From positions 1-22,690 of the forward strand of contig CAJMPZ010000038.1 in assembly GCA_905215445.1 (NCBI GenBank): a stretch of DNA of 22,690 bases, in the 5' to 3' direction. This DNA is from an uncultured bacterium (GTDB lineage Bacteria > Actinomycetota > Coriobacteriia > Coriobacteriales > Coriobacteriaceae). Positions within the stretch are counted from its first letter, which is position 1, and each line of letters begins with the position of its first letter. The position numbers and the translations under genes are program-made. The notes beneath the pieces were generated by a model. It saw only the letters and a list, made by a program, of their open reading frames with translations, made no database searches and had not been told where the DNA came from. Shown here in pieces: positions 6,355 to 13,362 of the stretch.

Positions 6355-7551
6355 ATGAGTCAGGCAAGGCAAGACGGTATCACGCTCAGGCAGTGGCTCC
6401 CGCTCGTCGGGCTCACCTGCTGTGCGTTCGTGTTCAACACGTCGGAGTTTATGCCCATCGGCCTTTTGACTGATATCGCCGCGTCGTTCTCGCTCACCGA
6501 GGCCCAGGCGGGCATCATGATCTCGGTCTATGCCTGGGGCGTCATGCTGCTGTCGCTGCCGCTCATGGTGTTCGCCTCGCGCTTTGAGTTCAAGCGGATG
6601 CTGCTGGGCGTGCTGGCCGTGTTCTCGCTCGGTCAGTTCCTGTCCGCTGTGGCGCCGACCTATCCCATCCTGGTCTGCGCGCGCCTGGTGGTCGCTTGCG
6701 CACATGCCGTGTTCTGGTCGGTCGCCTCGATTATGGCCTCGCGTCTGGTTGACACGCGCCACGGCGCGCTCGCCATCAGCATGATCGCTACGGGCTCGTC
6801 CATCGCGCAGATCTTTGGCCTGCCTCTCGGTCGCGCCATTGGCTTGGCCGTGGGCTGGCGCATGACGTTTGCCGTGGTCGGAGCGCTGTCTGCTGTCGCG
6901 GTCGTCTACCAGGCCACGGTGTTTCCTGTCATGCCAGCGGGCGAGCGTTTTACGCTCAAGCAGCTGCCCGAGCTGCTCAAGAACCCGTTCCTCATCGCAC
7001 TCTATGTGGTCACGGTGTTCATGGCGACCGGCTATTACGCGGGCTATAGCTATATCGAGCCTTTCCTGGCTCAGGTCGCGCATGTCGACGCAAGCGCCAT
7101 CACTATGACGCTGACGGCGTTCGGCTGCTCTGGTCTGCTCGGAAGCTGGCTGTTTGGCCGCCTGTTCGATGGGCATCGCTTCCCGTTCCTTGCAATTACG
7201 CTCTCCGGCGTGCCGGCGGCCCTGCTGCTCATGGGTCCGGCCGCATCGTCGCTCGCGGCAGTGCTTGCCGTCTGCGCGCTGTGGGGCTGCTGCGCCACGG
7301 CCTTTAATGTGGCGTTTCAAGCCGAGCTCATCAAGTACACGCCCGCGGATTCGTCGGCTGTCGCCATGTCGATCTTCTCGGGCCTGTTCAATCTCGGTAT
7401 TGGCACGGGCACCGCGATCGGCGGCGCCGTGGTTTCGGGTCCCGGTATCGCTTGGATCGGCTTTGCGGGCGGGGCGATCGCCGTCGTGGGCGTCATCCTC
7501 GCCATTACGGTGCTGTTCCCGGCCATACGCCGCGCCAAGCCCGTCGCCTAA
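6355..7551 (+). CDS. sotB: MFS sugar efflux transporter, SotB-like
   Basis: This 398-residue, 12-TM major facilitator matches the SotB (YdeA) sugar/arabinose exporter pattern across its length. Shared segments are FVFNTSEFMPIGLLTDIA near residues 26-43, AGIMISVYAWGVMLLSLPLM near 53-72, AHAVFWSVAS near 117-126, ATGSSIAQIFGLPLGR near 144-159, and YYAGYSYIEPFLAQVA near 223-238. A further match is AMSIFSGLFNLGIGTG in the C-terminal half. SotB exports sugars or toxic sugar analogues by proton antiport. A TTG at 6340 is in frame, but TTGGAG there reads better as the ribosome binding site for the ATG at 6355 (GGAG, 9-base spacing), so 6355 is used. A GH13 glycosidase follows, so overflow sugar export is a contextual guess. 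Confidence 0.85.
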   Translation: MSQARQDGITLRQWLPLVGLTCCAFVFNTSEFMPIGLLTDIAASFSLTEAQAGIMISVYAWGVMLLSLPLMVFASRFEFKRMLLGVLAVFSLGQFLSAVAPTYPILVCARLVVACAHAVFWSVASIMASRLVDTRHGALAISMIATGSSIAQIFGLPLGRAIGLAVGWRMTFAVVGALSAVAVVYQATVFPVMPAGERFTLKQLPELLKNPFLIALYVVTVFMATGYYAGYSYIEPFLAQVAHVDASAITMTLTAFGCSGLLGSWLFGRLFDGHRFPFLAITLSGVPAALLLMGPAASSLAAVLAVCALWGCCATAFNVAFQAELIKYTPADSSAVAMSIFSGLFNLGIGTGTAIGGAVVSGPGIAWIGFAGGAIAVVGVILAITVLFPAIRRAKPVA

Positions 7552-7566
7552 TCACGTCCCCTCATC

Positions 7567-7639
7567 AGTTGCGGTGGAATAGTTCTTGTTTAAGGCCTCT
7601 GAAGACCCAAGCAGGAACTATTCTACCGCAACTTATTTT
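7567..7639. terminator. Long hairpin after the sotB-like gene
   Basis: Bases 7567-7588 pair with 7612-7633 over 22 positions with two mismatches, both of which make G-T pairs in the plus-strand RNA. The loop is 23 bases, and TATTTT follows. It is a convincing terminator for the upstream gene. The unusually long, partly AU-rich arms ending AGTTGCGGT also resemble a dispersed palindromic repeat. Confidence 0.65.
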
Positions 7640-7705
7640 GGGGAAGAGGATACAAGCTGGGCATACAATGGGTGGCGTTGCGTGAAGGATTTCTGGGAGG
7701 CTGTT

Positions 7706-9082
7706 ATGTGGGCATACGAGACGACGTTCTATCAGATCTATCCGCTGGGCTTTTGCGGAGCTCCGCACGAGAATGCCGCGCCCGTTGCCGAGGACGAGCT
7801 CGCCCAGGTTGCCAACGCCGCGCCCAATCCCGACGCTCCCATCATGAAGATCGCCCAATGGGCCGACTACCTGCAGGAACTCGGCGTTGGCGCCGTGCTC
7901 ATCAACCCGCCGCTCGAGTCCGATAGCCACGGCTACGACACGCGCAGCCTGCGCCATATTGACCGCCGCCTGGGTAGGGATGCCGACTTTGCCGCCGTGT
8001 GTGAGACGCTGCATGCCCACGGCATCCGTGTGGTGCTCGATGCCGTCTTCAACCACGTCGGTCGCGGCTTTTGGGCCTTCCGTGATGTGCAGGAGCGCAA
8101 GTGGGATTCGCCGTACAAGGACTGGTTCCACATCAGCTTCGACGGTGACTCGTGCTACGGCGACGGCTTTTGGTACGAGGGCTGGGAGGGCCATTTTGAG
8201 CTTGTGAAGCTCAACCTGCAAAACCCCGCTGTGGTTGATTACCTGCTTGAGTCCGTGCGTCACTGGGCCGAGGTCTTTGGCATCGACGGCCTGCGCCTGG
8301 ACGTCGCCTATATGCTCGACCGCGACTTCATGCGCTGCCTGCACGCCTTTACCCGTGAGCTCAAGTCCGACTTTGTGCTGATTGGTGAGACGCTCCACGG
8401 CGACTACAACCAGATCGTCAACGACGAGATGCTCGACTCCTGCACCAACTACGAGTGCTACAAGGGCCTGTACTCCAGCTTTAACTCGGTCAACATGTTC
8501 GAGATCGCCCACTCGTTGCACCGTCAGTTTGGCGGCGACCCGTGGTGCATCTACCGCGGCAAACACCTGCTGTCTTTTGTCGACAACCACGATGTGCCGC
8601 GCCTGGCAAGCATCCTGACGGACAAGTCCTGCCTGCGCCCCGCTTATGGCATGCTCTTTGGCATGCCGGGCATCCCGTGCGTCTACTATGGTAGCGAGTG
8701 GGGAATTCCTGGCGAAAAGGGCGGCCCCGATGGCGACTGGGCGCTGCGACCTGCGCTCGATGAGCCTGCGCCCAACGAGCTGACGGCCTTCATCAAGCAG
8801 CTCACGCACCTGCGCTCGACAGACAGCGCGGCGGCCCGCGCCCTCAACTACGGTGCCTATCGCAACGTGGTGATCCAGAACAAGCAGCTGCTGTTCGAGC
8901 GCGCCTGTGACGGCGCGACGGTGCTCGTGGCGGTGAACGCCGTGGGCGAGCCTTACACCTTTGGCGCCGGCGAGCTCAACGGCTCCTTTGTCGATCTGCT
9001 TGCCGACGACGCGCTCGCGGTCGAGCTGACGGGCACCCTCGAGCTTGCGCCCTACGAGGTGCGCTATCTGTTGAGGGCCTAG
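7706..9082 (+). CDS. Cytoplasmic glycoside hydrolase family 13 (alpha-amylase superfamily) enzyme
   Basis: This 458-residue protein contains the GH13 barrel with all four conserved regions: I DAVFNH (112-117), II GLRLDVAY (195-202) with nucleophile Asp199, III GETLH with acid/base Glu228, and IV FVDNHD (291-296) with Asp296. The FYQIYPLGF start (8-16) is typical of the barrel's first strand. A small C-terminal beta domain follows from about residue 385. There is no signal peptide and no N-terminal starch-binding domain, so it should act in the cytosol on imported malto-oligosaccharides. It is related to maltodextrin-acting enzymes, but exact specificity is not readable. The ATG at 7706 is preferred because GGGAGG (7695-7700) lies just upstream; an in-frame extension starts inside the upstream hairpin. 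TACAAT at 7664-7669 may be its -10. Confidence 0.85.
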   Translation: MWAYETTFYQIYPLGFCGAPHENAAPVAEDELAQVANAAPNPDAPIMKIAQWADYLQELGVGAVLINPPLESDSHGYDTRSLRHIDRRLGRDADFAAVCETLHAHGIRVVLDAVFNHVGRGFWAFRDVQERKWDSPYKDWFHISFDGDSCYGDGFWYEGWEGHFELVKLNLQNPAVVDYLLESVRHWAEVFGIDGLRLDVAYMLDRDFMRCLHAFTRELKSDFVLIGETLHGDYNQIVNDEMLDSCTNYECYKGLYSSFNSVNMFEIAHSLHRQFGGDPWCIYRGKHLLSFVDNHDVPRLASILTDKSCLRPAYGMLFGMPGIPCVYYGSEWGIPGEKGGPDGDWALRPALDEPAPNELTAFIKQLTHLRSTDSAAARALNYGAYRNVVIQNKQLLFERACDGATVLVAVNAVGEPYTFGAGELNGSFVDLLADDALAVELTGTLELAPYEVRYLLRA

Positions 9083-9085
9083 ATC

Positions 9086-9649
9086 ATGGCGGCGTCCGAC
9101 GAGGGCTATCAACATATTGAGCATGGGTTTGAGCCCGTGTTCGACCAGCACTCGCGCGTTTTGGTGCTCGGGTCGTTTCCCTCGGTGCTTTCGCGCGCCA
9201 ATGCCTTCTACTATGGCAATCCGCAGAATCGCTTTTGGCGCGTGATGGCCGCGTGCCTCGGTGTGCCTGTGCCGCCCAACGAGGGCGATCCTTTGGCAAG
9301 CGGTGAGCACGCGGCGCTCGATGCCTCCATTGCCGTCAAGCGATCTATGCTGCTTTACGGCGGCGTAGCCCTATGGGATGTGATTGAGAGCTGCGACATT
9401 AAGGGCTCGAGTGACGCGAGCATTCGCAACGTTGTGCCGGCACATATCGAGTGCATTACCGGCGCAGCCCCCATTGAGCAGGTGATATGCAACGGTGGCA
9501 CAGCTGGTCGGCTCTACAGGCGCTATCTACAAGAACGCACCGGGCTGCCCGCCATCGTTCTGCCGTCGACAAGTCCCGCCAATGCGGCATGGCGCCTGGA
9601 ACGCCTTGTCGAGCGCTGGCGCGATGCCGTTGATTGGGGCGCTCTGTAA
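9086..9649 (+). CDS. Hypoxanthine (deoxyinosine) DNA glycosylase-like protein, UDG superfamily
   Basis: This 187-residue protein matches the small uracil-DNA-glycosylase superfamily branch that removes deaminated purines (DNA-deoxyinosine glycosylase family). Visible motifs are LVLGSFPS (26-33) in the active-site loop position, FYYGNPQNRFW (41-51) whose PQN Asn is the likely functional residue, ALWDVIESC, a VICNGG strand, and the closing LPSTSPANA loop that inserts into DNA. The family excises hypoxanthine from DNA to start base excision repair. The ATG lies 3 bases after the GH13 stop codon, so the two genes are probably co-transcribed and translationally coupled, although their functions look unrelated. 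The stop codon is one base from the end of the convergent minus-strand gene. Confidence 0.8.
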   Translation: MAASDEGYQHIEHGFEPVFDQHSRVLVLGSFPSVLSRANAFYYGNPQNRFWRVMAACLGVPVPPNEGDPLASGEHAALDASIAVKRSMLLYGGVALWDVIESCDIKGSSDASIRNVVPAHIECITGAAPIEQVICNGGTAGRLYRRYLQERTGLPAIVLPSTSPANAAWRLERLVERWRDAVDWGAL

Positions 9650-9650
9650 T

Positions 9651-10310
9651 TTAGATATCTGATTGGGCGCGGGTGCCGAGGCGTTTGATGATGACGCGCC
9701 AGATTGGTGCGGGCACGGCGGGCCTGGCACGCACCATGCCGTCGGCATCGACACTACCGGCATTGCCACCGCCAAGCAGCTGCGCATGCTCGATGGAGCA
9801 GCCCATGCGCACAGCGCCTACAAGCTTATCCATCGCTTCCGAAAATGGTCGGCGCAAGACGCCCATGCGTGGGGAATGGTGAAGCGCTGCGATGCCGCTG
9901 CCGGCACAGATGACAACGCCGTCGCACCATGGCAGGTCACGTAGAATGCATGCCCGGTGCAAGCGGTCGAGGACTTCGTCCGCCTGCTTGTTGTTTTTTG
10001 ACAGGGCCTGGACGACGACATAGATGCGTGTCTCTGTATTCCCAAGGCGATCGAGTATCTGCTCGACAGCAATCATAGCCTCATCATCAAATGCATCGTC
10101 AACAGCGAGCACCATGCCATCGACTGCACCGGCATCATTTGCCTTCAAGTTGACTGGGCGGGGGAGTACGGTGCCAGAAAGCTGGGCATAGGCGGCGATG
10201 GCATCCTGGAGGTCCCAGAGCAAAAACTCAAGATCGGCGCTCTCGGGAATACTGACAAACGCGATGTTATACAGCGTTTTTGGTATATCGCCGTGTGCGG
10301 TCGTCTCCAT
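9651..10310 (-). CDS. Unrecognised protein, possibly flavodoxin-fold oxidoreductase-like
   Basis: The 219-residue product was not recognised with confidence. It has alternating hydrophobic strands and helices: YNIAFVSIP (14-22), AVDGMVLAVDDAFDD, and RIYVVVQALSK. A segment LPWCDGVVICAGSGIAAL is followed by an RMGVLRRPFSEAMDKLVGAVRMG helix region. That last part loosely resembles the C-terminal half of NAD(P)H:flavin/iron-sulfur flavoprotein-type flavodoxin folds, but no diagnostic phosphate-binding loop is seen at the N-terminus. There are no TM segments or signal peptide. Its ATG has a strong AGGAGG ribosome binding site on the minus strand. It is divergent from the aminotransferase gene and convergent with the glycosylase gene. 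Confidence 0.7.
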   Translation of the reverse strand: METTAHGDIPKTLYNIAFVSIPESADLEFLLWDLQDAIAAYAQLSGTVLPRPVNLKANDAGAVDGMVLAVDDAFDDEAMIAVEQILDRLGNTETRIYVVVQALSKNNKQADEVLDRLHRACILRDLPWCDGVVICAGSGIAALHHSPRMGVLRRPFSEAMDKLVGAVRMGCSIEHAQLLGGGNAGSVDADGMVRARPAVPAPIWRVIIKRLGTRAQSDI

Positions 10311-10403
10311 GCCGCCTCCTTTCCGGTTGGTTTCCGTTTAGGTTACACCGTCTGGCGGCGTCTCGCCGCGCTATCCTAGTGCAACCCTTACGAAAGGAAC
10401 GCC

Positions 10404-11540
10404 ATGCGTCTGCCCATGAATACCTCGCTTGCCACGCTCAAGCCCTCCGGCATCCGTCGGATCAATGCGCTCGCCGCCCAGCATCCGGGGTGCATCGCGC
10501 TTGCGCTTGGCGAGCCTGATTTTCCCACGCCCGATGTGATTAGCGCCGAGGTGACCGCCGCGCTGGGCCGCGGCGACACGCACTATCCGCCCAACAACGG
10601 TCGCCCCGCCCTGCGCGAGGCGCTGTCTGCCTACATGGGGGACGCGGGCCTTACGTTTTCGGCCGACGAGGTCATCCTGACCGACGGAGCGACCGAGGCC
10701 CTGTCGGCAACATTTATGGCTATGCTCAACCCCGGCGACGAGGTCATTATCCCAACGCCGGCCTTTGGCCTGTACGAGAGCATCGTCGTGGCCAATCATG
10801 CCAAAGCGGTCTTTTTGGATACAGAGCCTGCACAATTCCAGATTGACGAAGACGCACTTCGTGATTGCGTGACACCGGCGACTAAGGCCATCGTCATCTG
10901 CTCGCCCAACAATCCCACGGGTTGCATCCTCGACGCGGCGTCGCTCGACGCCGTGGCGCGCGTGACAGACCAGACGGGCATCTACGTAATCTGCGACGAC
11001 GTATATAACCGCCTGGTCTACGTGGACGGCTACGAGCGATTTGCCCAGCGTCACCCGGAGCTTCGCGATCAGACGGTAGTTATCGAGAGCTTCTCCAAGC
11101 CCTGGGCCATGACCGGCTGGCGCTTAGGTTGGCTCGCAGCCGCAGCCCCCGTCATCGCCGAGATCGCAAAAGCTCACCAATACCTAGTATCGAGCGCCGT
11201 CTCCTTCGAGATGGACGCCGCAGCCCGAGCCCTGACCGTCGACCCAGCCCCCATGCTCAAAGTCTACCGAGCCCGCCGCGAACGCGTACTCGCAGCCTTA
11301 GACGCCATGGGCCTCGACGTAGTAGAGCCCGCAGGAGCCTTCTACACTTTCCCGAGCATCAAACAGTATGGCCTAACCAGCAAAGACTTCTGTATCAAAG
11401 CCATCAAAGAAGCAAACGTAGCCCTAGTCCCAGGCGACTGTTTCGGCACCGAAGGCCACATCCGCCTCAGCTACTGCGTCTCCGACAAAGATCTGGACGA
11501 AGGCCTAAATCGCCTGTCCACCTTCATTTCAACCCTGTAG
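10404..11540 (+). CDS. Pyridoxal-phosphate aminotransferase, class I/II (aspartate/PatA-like)
   Basis: This 378-residue fold-type I aminotransferase has the usual landmarks: LALGEPDFPTPD (33-44), Y61 with the PNNGRPALREA segment, DGATEAL (94-100), SPNNPTG (167-173) with Asn170, CDDVY (197-201) with Asp198 and Tyr201, and SFSKPWAMTGWRLGW (229-243) with the Schiff-base Lys232. The substrate-carboxylate Arg is R354 in HIRLSY. It transfers amino groups between an amino acid and 2-oxoglutarate or pyruvate; exact specificity is unclear. AAAGGAA (10393-10399) supports the ATG. From about 11110 to the stop, codon use shifts to A-ending codons (AAA, GAA, GCA, GTA, CTA, CCA), unlike the first two thirds of the gene. 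It has no obvious link to the ribosomal genes downstream. Confidence 0.9.
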   Translation: MRLPMNTSLATLKPSGIRRINALAAQHPGCIALALGEPDFPTPDVISAEVTAALGRGDTHYPPNNGRPALREALSAYMGDAGLTFSADEVILTDGATEALSATFMAMLNPGDEVIIPTPAFGLYESIVVANHAKAVFLDTEPAQFQIDEDALRDCVTPATKAIVICSPNNPTGCILDAASLDAVARVTDQTGIYVICDDVYNRLVYVDGYERFAQRHPELRDQTVVIESFSKPWAMTGWRLGWLAAAAPVIAEIAKAHQYLVSSAVSFEMDAAARALTVDPAPMLKVYRARRERVLAALDAMGLDVVEPAGAFYTFPSIKQYGLTSKDFCIKAIKEANVALVPGDCFGTEGHIRLSYCVSDKDLDEGLNRLSTFISTL

Positions 11541-11574
11541 CCATCAGGGACGCAACACATCAGCCCACCGACCC

Positions 11575-11835
11575 AAGCATTATGAGTGGGGCGCGCCGGC
11601 CAACGGAAAACCGGGCTGCCCCATAGTTGACGCAGGTCGCGCCGCCGAAGGCCAGGCGCAAGCTTTTCGTAGATTCCGCACGAGCCGAAGAGCACTTAAT
11701 GTGCTCTTCGTGCGAGCCCAGGACCTGACCGAGCGAAAAGCTTGCGCCTGGCCTTCGGCGGCGCGACCGAGATGGTGGAATTGTGTGCAGCCAGGGTTGC
11801 CGTTGACCGACGCCGGGGTCCCCGCCATAATACTT
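11575..11835. repeat. Large inverted duplication at the rplJ promoter
   Basis: Left arm 11575-11669 and right arm 11734-11835 are inverted copies. The inner 35 bases (11635-11669 versus 11734-11768) are perfectly complementary, and the outer parts are diverged but alignable. The right arm contains the rplJ promoter. The left arm is therefore an inverted relic of the same promoter region, with CATAAT and TTGGCC on the minus strand only 13 bases apart. The 64-base centre holds another hairpin, CGAAGAGCAC/GTGCTCTTCG with loop TTAAT (11686-11710). The whole could act as a terminator for the aminotransferase gene. No coding potential is seen. Confidence 0.85.
11803..11831 (+). promoter_or_regulatory. 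Promoter of the rplJL operon
   Basis: A -35 TTGACC (11803-11808) and a -10 CATAAT (11826-11831) are spaced by 17 bases, giving a predicted start near 11838, just ahead of the L10 leader. It is one of the best sigma-70-type promoters in the window, as expected for ribosomal protein genes. Confidence 0.75.
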
Positions 11836-11849
11836 TCGGTTCACGCACG

Positions 11850-11926
11850 AATCCGCTGCCAGAGACAGCCGGTGCAAACGGGCATCGCCCGCGAGCTTAA
11901 TGGGATATCCCGCCAGCCGAGGTGGT
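11850..11926 (+). ncRNA. L10 leader (ribosomal protein L10-L12 binding cis-regulatory RNA)
   Basis: The leader carries the recognisable L10-leader signatures in order: CCAGAGACAGCCGGTGC (11859-11875), a CGGGC/GCCCG hairpin, GCGAGCTTAAT (11891-11901), GGGATATCCC (11902-11911) and CAGCCGAGGTGG (11914-11925). In known cases the L10(L12)4 complex binds this structure and represses its own operon. Here a hairpin with a T-tract follows directly, fitting control by premature termination as described for Bacillus subtilis rplJL. The exact 3' boundary is approximate. Confidence 0.85.
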
Positions 11927-11945
11927 CGAGTAGATATGTCTTCTC

Positions 11946-11982
11946 GCCCCCGTCGCTCATGCAGCGCGGGGGCTTTCTTTTT
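11946..11982 (+). terminator. Attenuator-like terminator in the rplJ leader
   Basis: GCCCCCG (11946-11952) pairs with CGGGGGC (11967-11973), with an inner CGCT/AGCG stem, followed by TTTCTTTTT (11974-11982). It lies between the L10 leader and rplJ, 65 bases before the start codon. It is positioned to abort transcription when excess L10-L12 stabilises it. Confidence 0.8.
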
Positions 11983-12047
11983 GGACATGCCCCCGTCACG
12001 TCCTTGTGGCGGACCGTGCCCGGAAAGAATTCGAGGAGGTGTAATTC

Positions 12048-12569
12048 ATGCCCCAGCAGTACAAAATCGACAAGGTTGCAGAGATCGAGTCCCGTATCGC
12101 CGAGAACGCCGGTCTGTTCGTCGTCAACTACAACGGTCTGACGGTTAAGCAGGCTCAGGAGCTGCGTCATCAGCTTCGCGAGTGCGGCGCCGAGATGAAG
12201 GTCTACAAGAACAACCTGGTCAAGATCGCTCTCAAGAACCAGGAGCAGCCCGAGCTCGACGAGATCCTCGCCGGCCCCGTCGCTTATGTGTTCTACGAGT
12301 CCGAGCCGGTCGAGGCCGCTAAGGCCCTTAAGGACTTCTCTGCTAAGTCCAAGGGCGTCCTTGAGATCAAGGGCGGTATCTCCGACGGCAAGGCCGTTTC
12401 CGCTGATGATGTTAAGGCTATCGCCGAGCTGCCCACCAAGGATCAGCTTCTCGGCCAGATCGCCGGTCTCATCTCCGGTTTCGCTCGCGACATCGCTGTC
12501 TGCGTCAACGGCGTTTCCTCTGGTCTCGCTCGTTCGATCCAGCAGGTCTCCGAGCAGAAGGCAGCCTAG
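12048..12569 (+). CDS. rplJ: 50S ribosomal protein L10
   Basis: This 173-residue L10 forms the base of the ribosomal stalk. Its N-terminal domain (1-130) binds 23S rRNA with L11, and its C-terminal helix (about 135-173, FARDIAVCVNGVSSGLARSIQQVSEQ) binds L7/L12 dimers. Typical segments are GLFVVNYNGLTV (22-33), LRHQLRECGAEMKVYKNNL, and the GPVAYVF strand. The ribosome binding site GAGGAGGT (12033-12040), 7 bases before the ATG, is strong. It is the first gene of a two-gene operon with rplL and carries the L10 leader and attenuator. The L11/L1 genes that often precede it are not adjacent; an aminotransferase is there instead. Confidence 0.97.
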   Translation: MPQQYKIDKVAEIESRIAENAGLFVVNYNGLTVKQAQELRHQLRECGAEMKVYKNNLVKIALKNQEQPELDEILAGPVAYVFYESEPVEAAKALKDFSAKSKGVLEIKGGISDGKAVSADDVKAIAELPTKDQLLGQIAGLISGFARDIAVCVNGVSSGLARSIQQVSEQKAA

Positions 12570-12606
12570 TCGCTGCTTTCACCCGCGGCGGCAACGTCGC
12601 ACCCCT

Positions 12607-12652
12607 GGCGCATTCGCGCCGTGTTTTAACTGATCTCCGTGCACAGACACGG
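12607..12652 (+). promoter_or_regulatory. Small intercistronic hairpins between rplJ and rplL
   Basis: GGCGC/GCGCC with loop ATTC (12607-12620) is followed by GTGTTTT, and CCGTG/CACGG (12637-12641 and 12648-12652) forms a second stem. The first looks like a very weak terminator or a processing site. A role in setting the L10:L12 ratio is speculation. Confidence 0.3.
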
Positions 12653-12671
12653 AAACCGAAAGGACTTAGAA

Positions 12672-13049
12672 ATGGCTAAGCTTACCACCGATGAGATCAT
12701 CGATGCTCTTAAGGAAATGACCCTTCTCGAGGCTTCCGAGCTCGTTAAGGCTATCGAGGACACCTTCGGCGTTTCCGCCGCTGCTCCTGCCGCTGTTGTC
12801 GCCGCTCCCGCTGCTGGCGCTGCTGAGGCCGAGGAGAAGACCGAGTTTGACGTCGTGCTCGAGGGCTTCGGCGACAACAAGATCCAGGTCATCAAGGCCG
12901 TCCGTGAGCTCACCAACCTTGGCCTGAAGGAGGCCAAGGAGGTCGTCGAGGGCGCTCCCAAGGCTGTTCTCGAGGGTGCCAAGAAGGAGGACGCCGAGGC
13001 TGCCAAGGAGAAGCTCGAGGCTGCTGGCGCTGCTGTCACCCTCAAGTAA
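12672..13049 (+). CDS. rplL: 50S ribosomal protein L7/L12
   Basis: This 125-residue protein is full length. The N-terminal dimerisation domain (1-35, DEIIDALKEMTLLEASELVKAIEDTFGV) binds the L10 helix. An Ala/Pro-rich hinge follows (about 37-55), and the C-terminal domain (56-125) has the conserved EKTEFDVVL, KIQVIKAVRELTNLGLKEAK and EAAGAAVTLK motifs that recruit translation factors. The ATG at 12672 with AAAGGA (12659-12664) is preferred over an in-frame upstream ATG (12639), which would add 11 residues atypical of the family. Codon use is highly biased, as expected for a very abundant protein. A strong terminator follows. Confidence 0.97.
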   Translation: MAKLTTDEIIDALKEMTLLEASELVKAIEDTFGVSAAAPAAVVAAPAAGAAEAEEKTEFDVVLEGFGDNKIQVIKAVRELTNLGLKEAKEVVEGAPKAVLEGAKKEDAEAAKEKLEAAGAAVTLK

Positions 13050-13077
13050 TCAGGCTTTCTCGCCAGATTTCTTTGCA

Positions 13078-13115
13078 GACGGGGTTCGCATTGCGAGCCC
13101 CGTCTTTTTTGTTTT
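13078..13115 (+). terminator. Strong intrinsic terminator of the rplJL operon
   Basis: A 12-bp stem (13078-13089 with 13093-13104, arms beginning GACGGGG and ending CCCCGTC, one T-G pair) with an ATT loop is followed by TTTTTTGTTTT. It lies 28 bases after the rplL stop and separates rplJL from galU. Confidence 0.93.
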
Positions 13116-13362
13116 GGCCTCTCATTCCCATTGCTCGGCACGCAGAACACCGTTGTCTTCGCCGTGCCAATCCCGTTACCGCTGGGGCGTAAAATTGCAC
13201 CATTCGAGCAATAATTTGCGTTGACCTGCTGAAGAATTGCGTTTGCCTTACGGTGACGTATGTCTCCGGCGGTAAGATACTTCGGTATCGCAATTTGGTC
13301 TGCGGCCGCCGTGCCGCACGCACAGGGCGCATCCTGCGCCTGCGAAAGGATCCTTGAATAAC
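13116..13362 (+). other. galU upstream region with structured leader
   Basis: No gene is seen. It holds TTGACC (13221-13226) and TTGCGT (13237-13242), possible -35 elements without a clear -10, and TAAGAT (13273-13278) as a possible -10. Two small hairpins follow: GATAC-TTCG-GTATC (13276-13289), with a stable TTCG tetraloop, and GCGCA-TCC-TGCGC (13327-13339) just before the galU ribosome binding site. Several AATTGC/AATTTGC repeats lie at 13190-13245. Confidence 0.4.

Noticed and set aside
7586..7705. Longer N-terminus for the GH13 protein from TTG 7586
   Set aside because: It would start inside the hairpin and translate through it with non-family sequence. ATG 7706 has GGGAGG upstream and starts right at the barrel.
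7565..9310. 581-residue minus-strand open frame opposite the GH13 gene
   Set aside because: Shadow frame produced by strong codon bias. The plus-strand GH13 protein has all four catalytic regions.
11635..11768. Perfect 35-base inverted repeat as the ends of an insertion sequence
   Set aside because: Only 64 bases separate the arms, there is no transposase, and similarity continues outward into the rplJ promoter. That fits an inverted duplication better.
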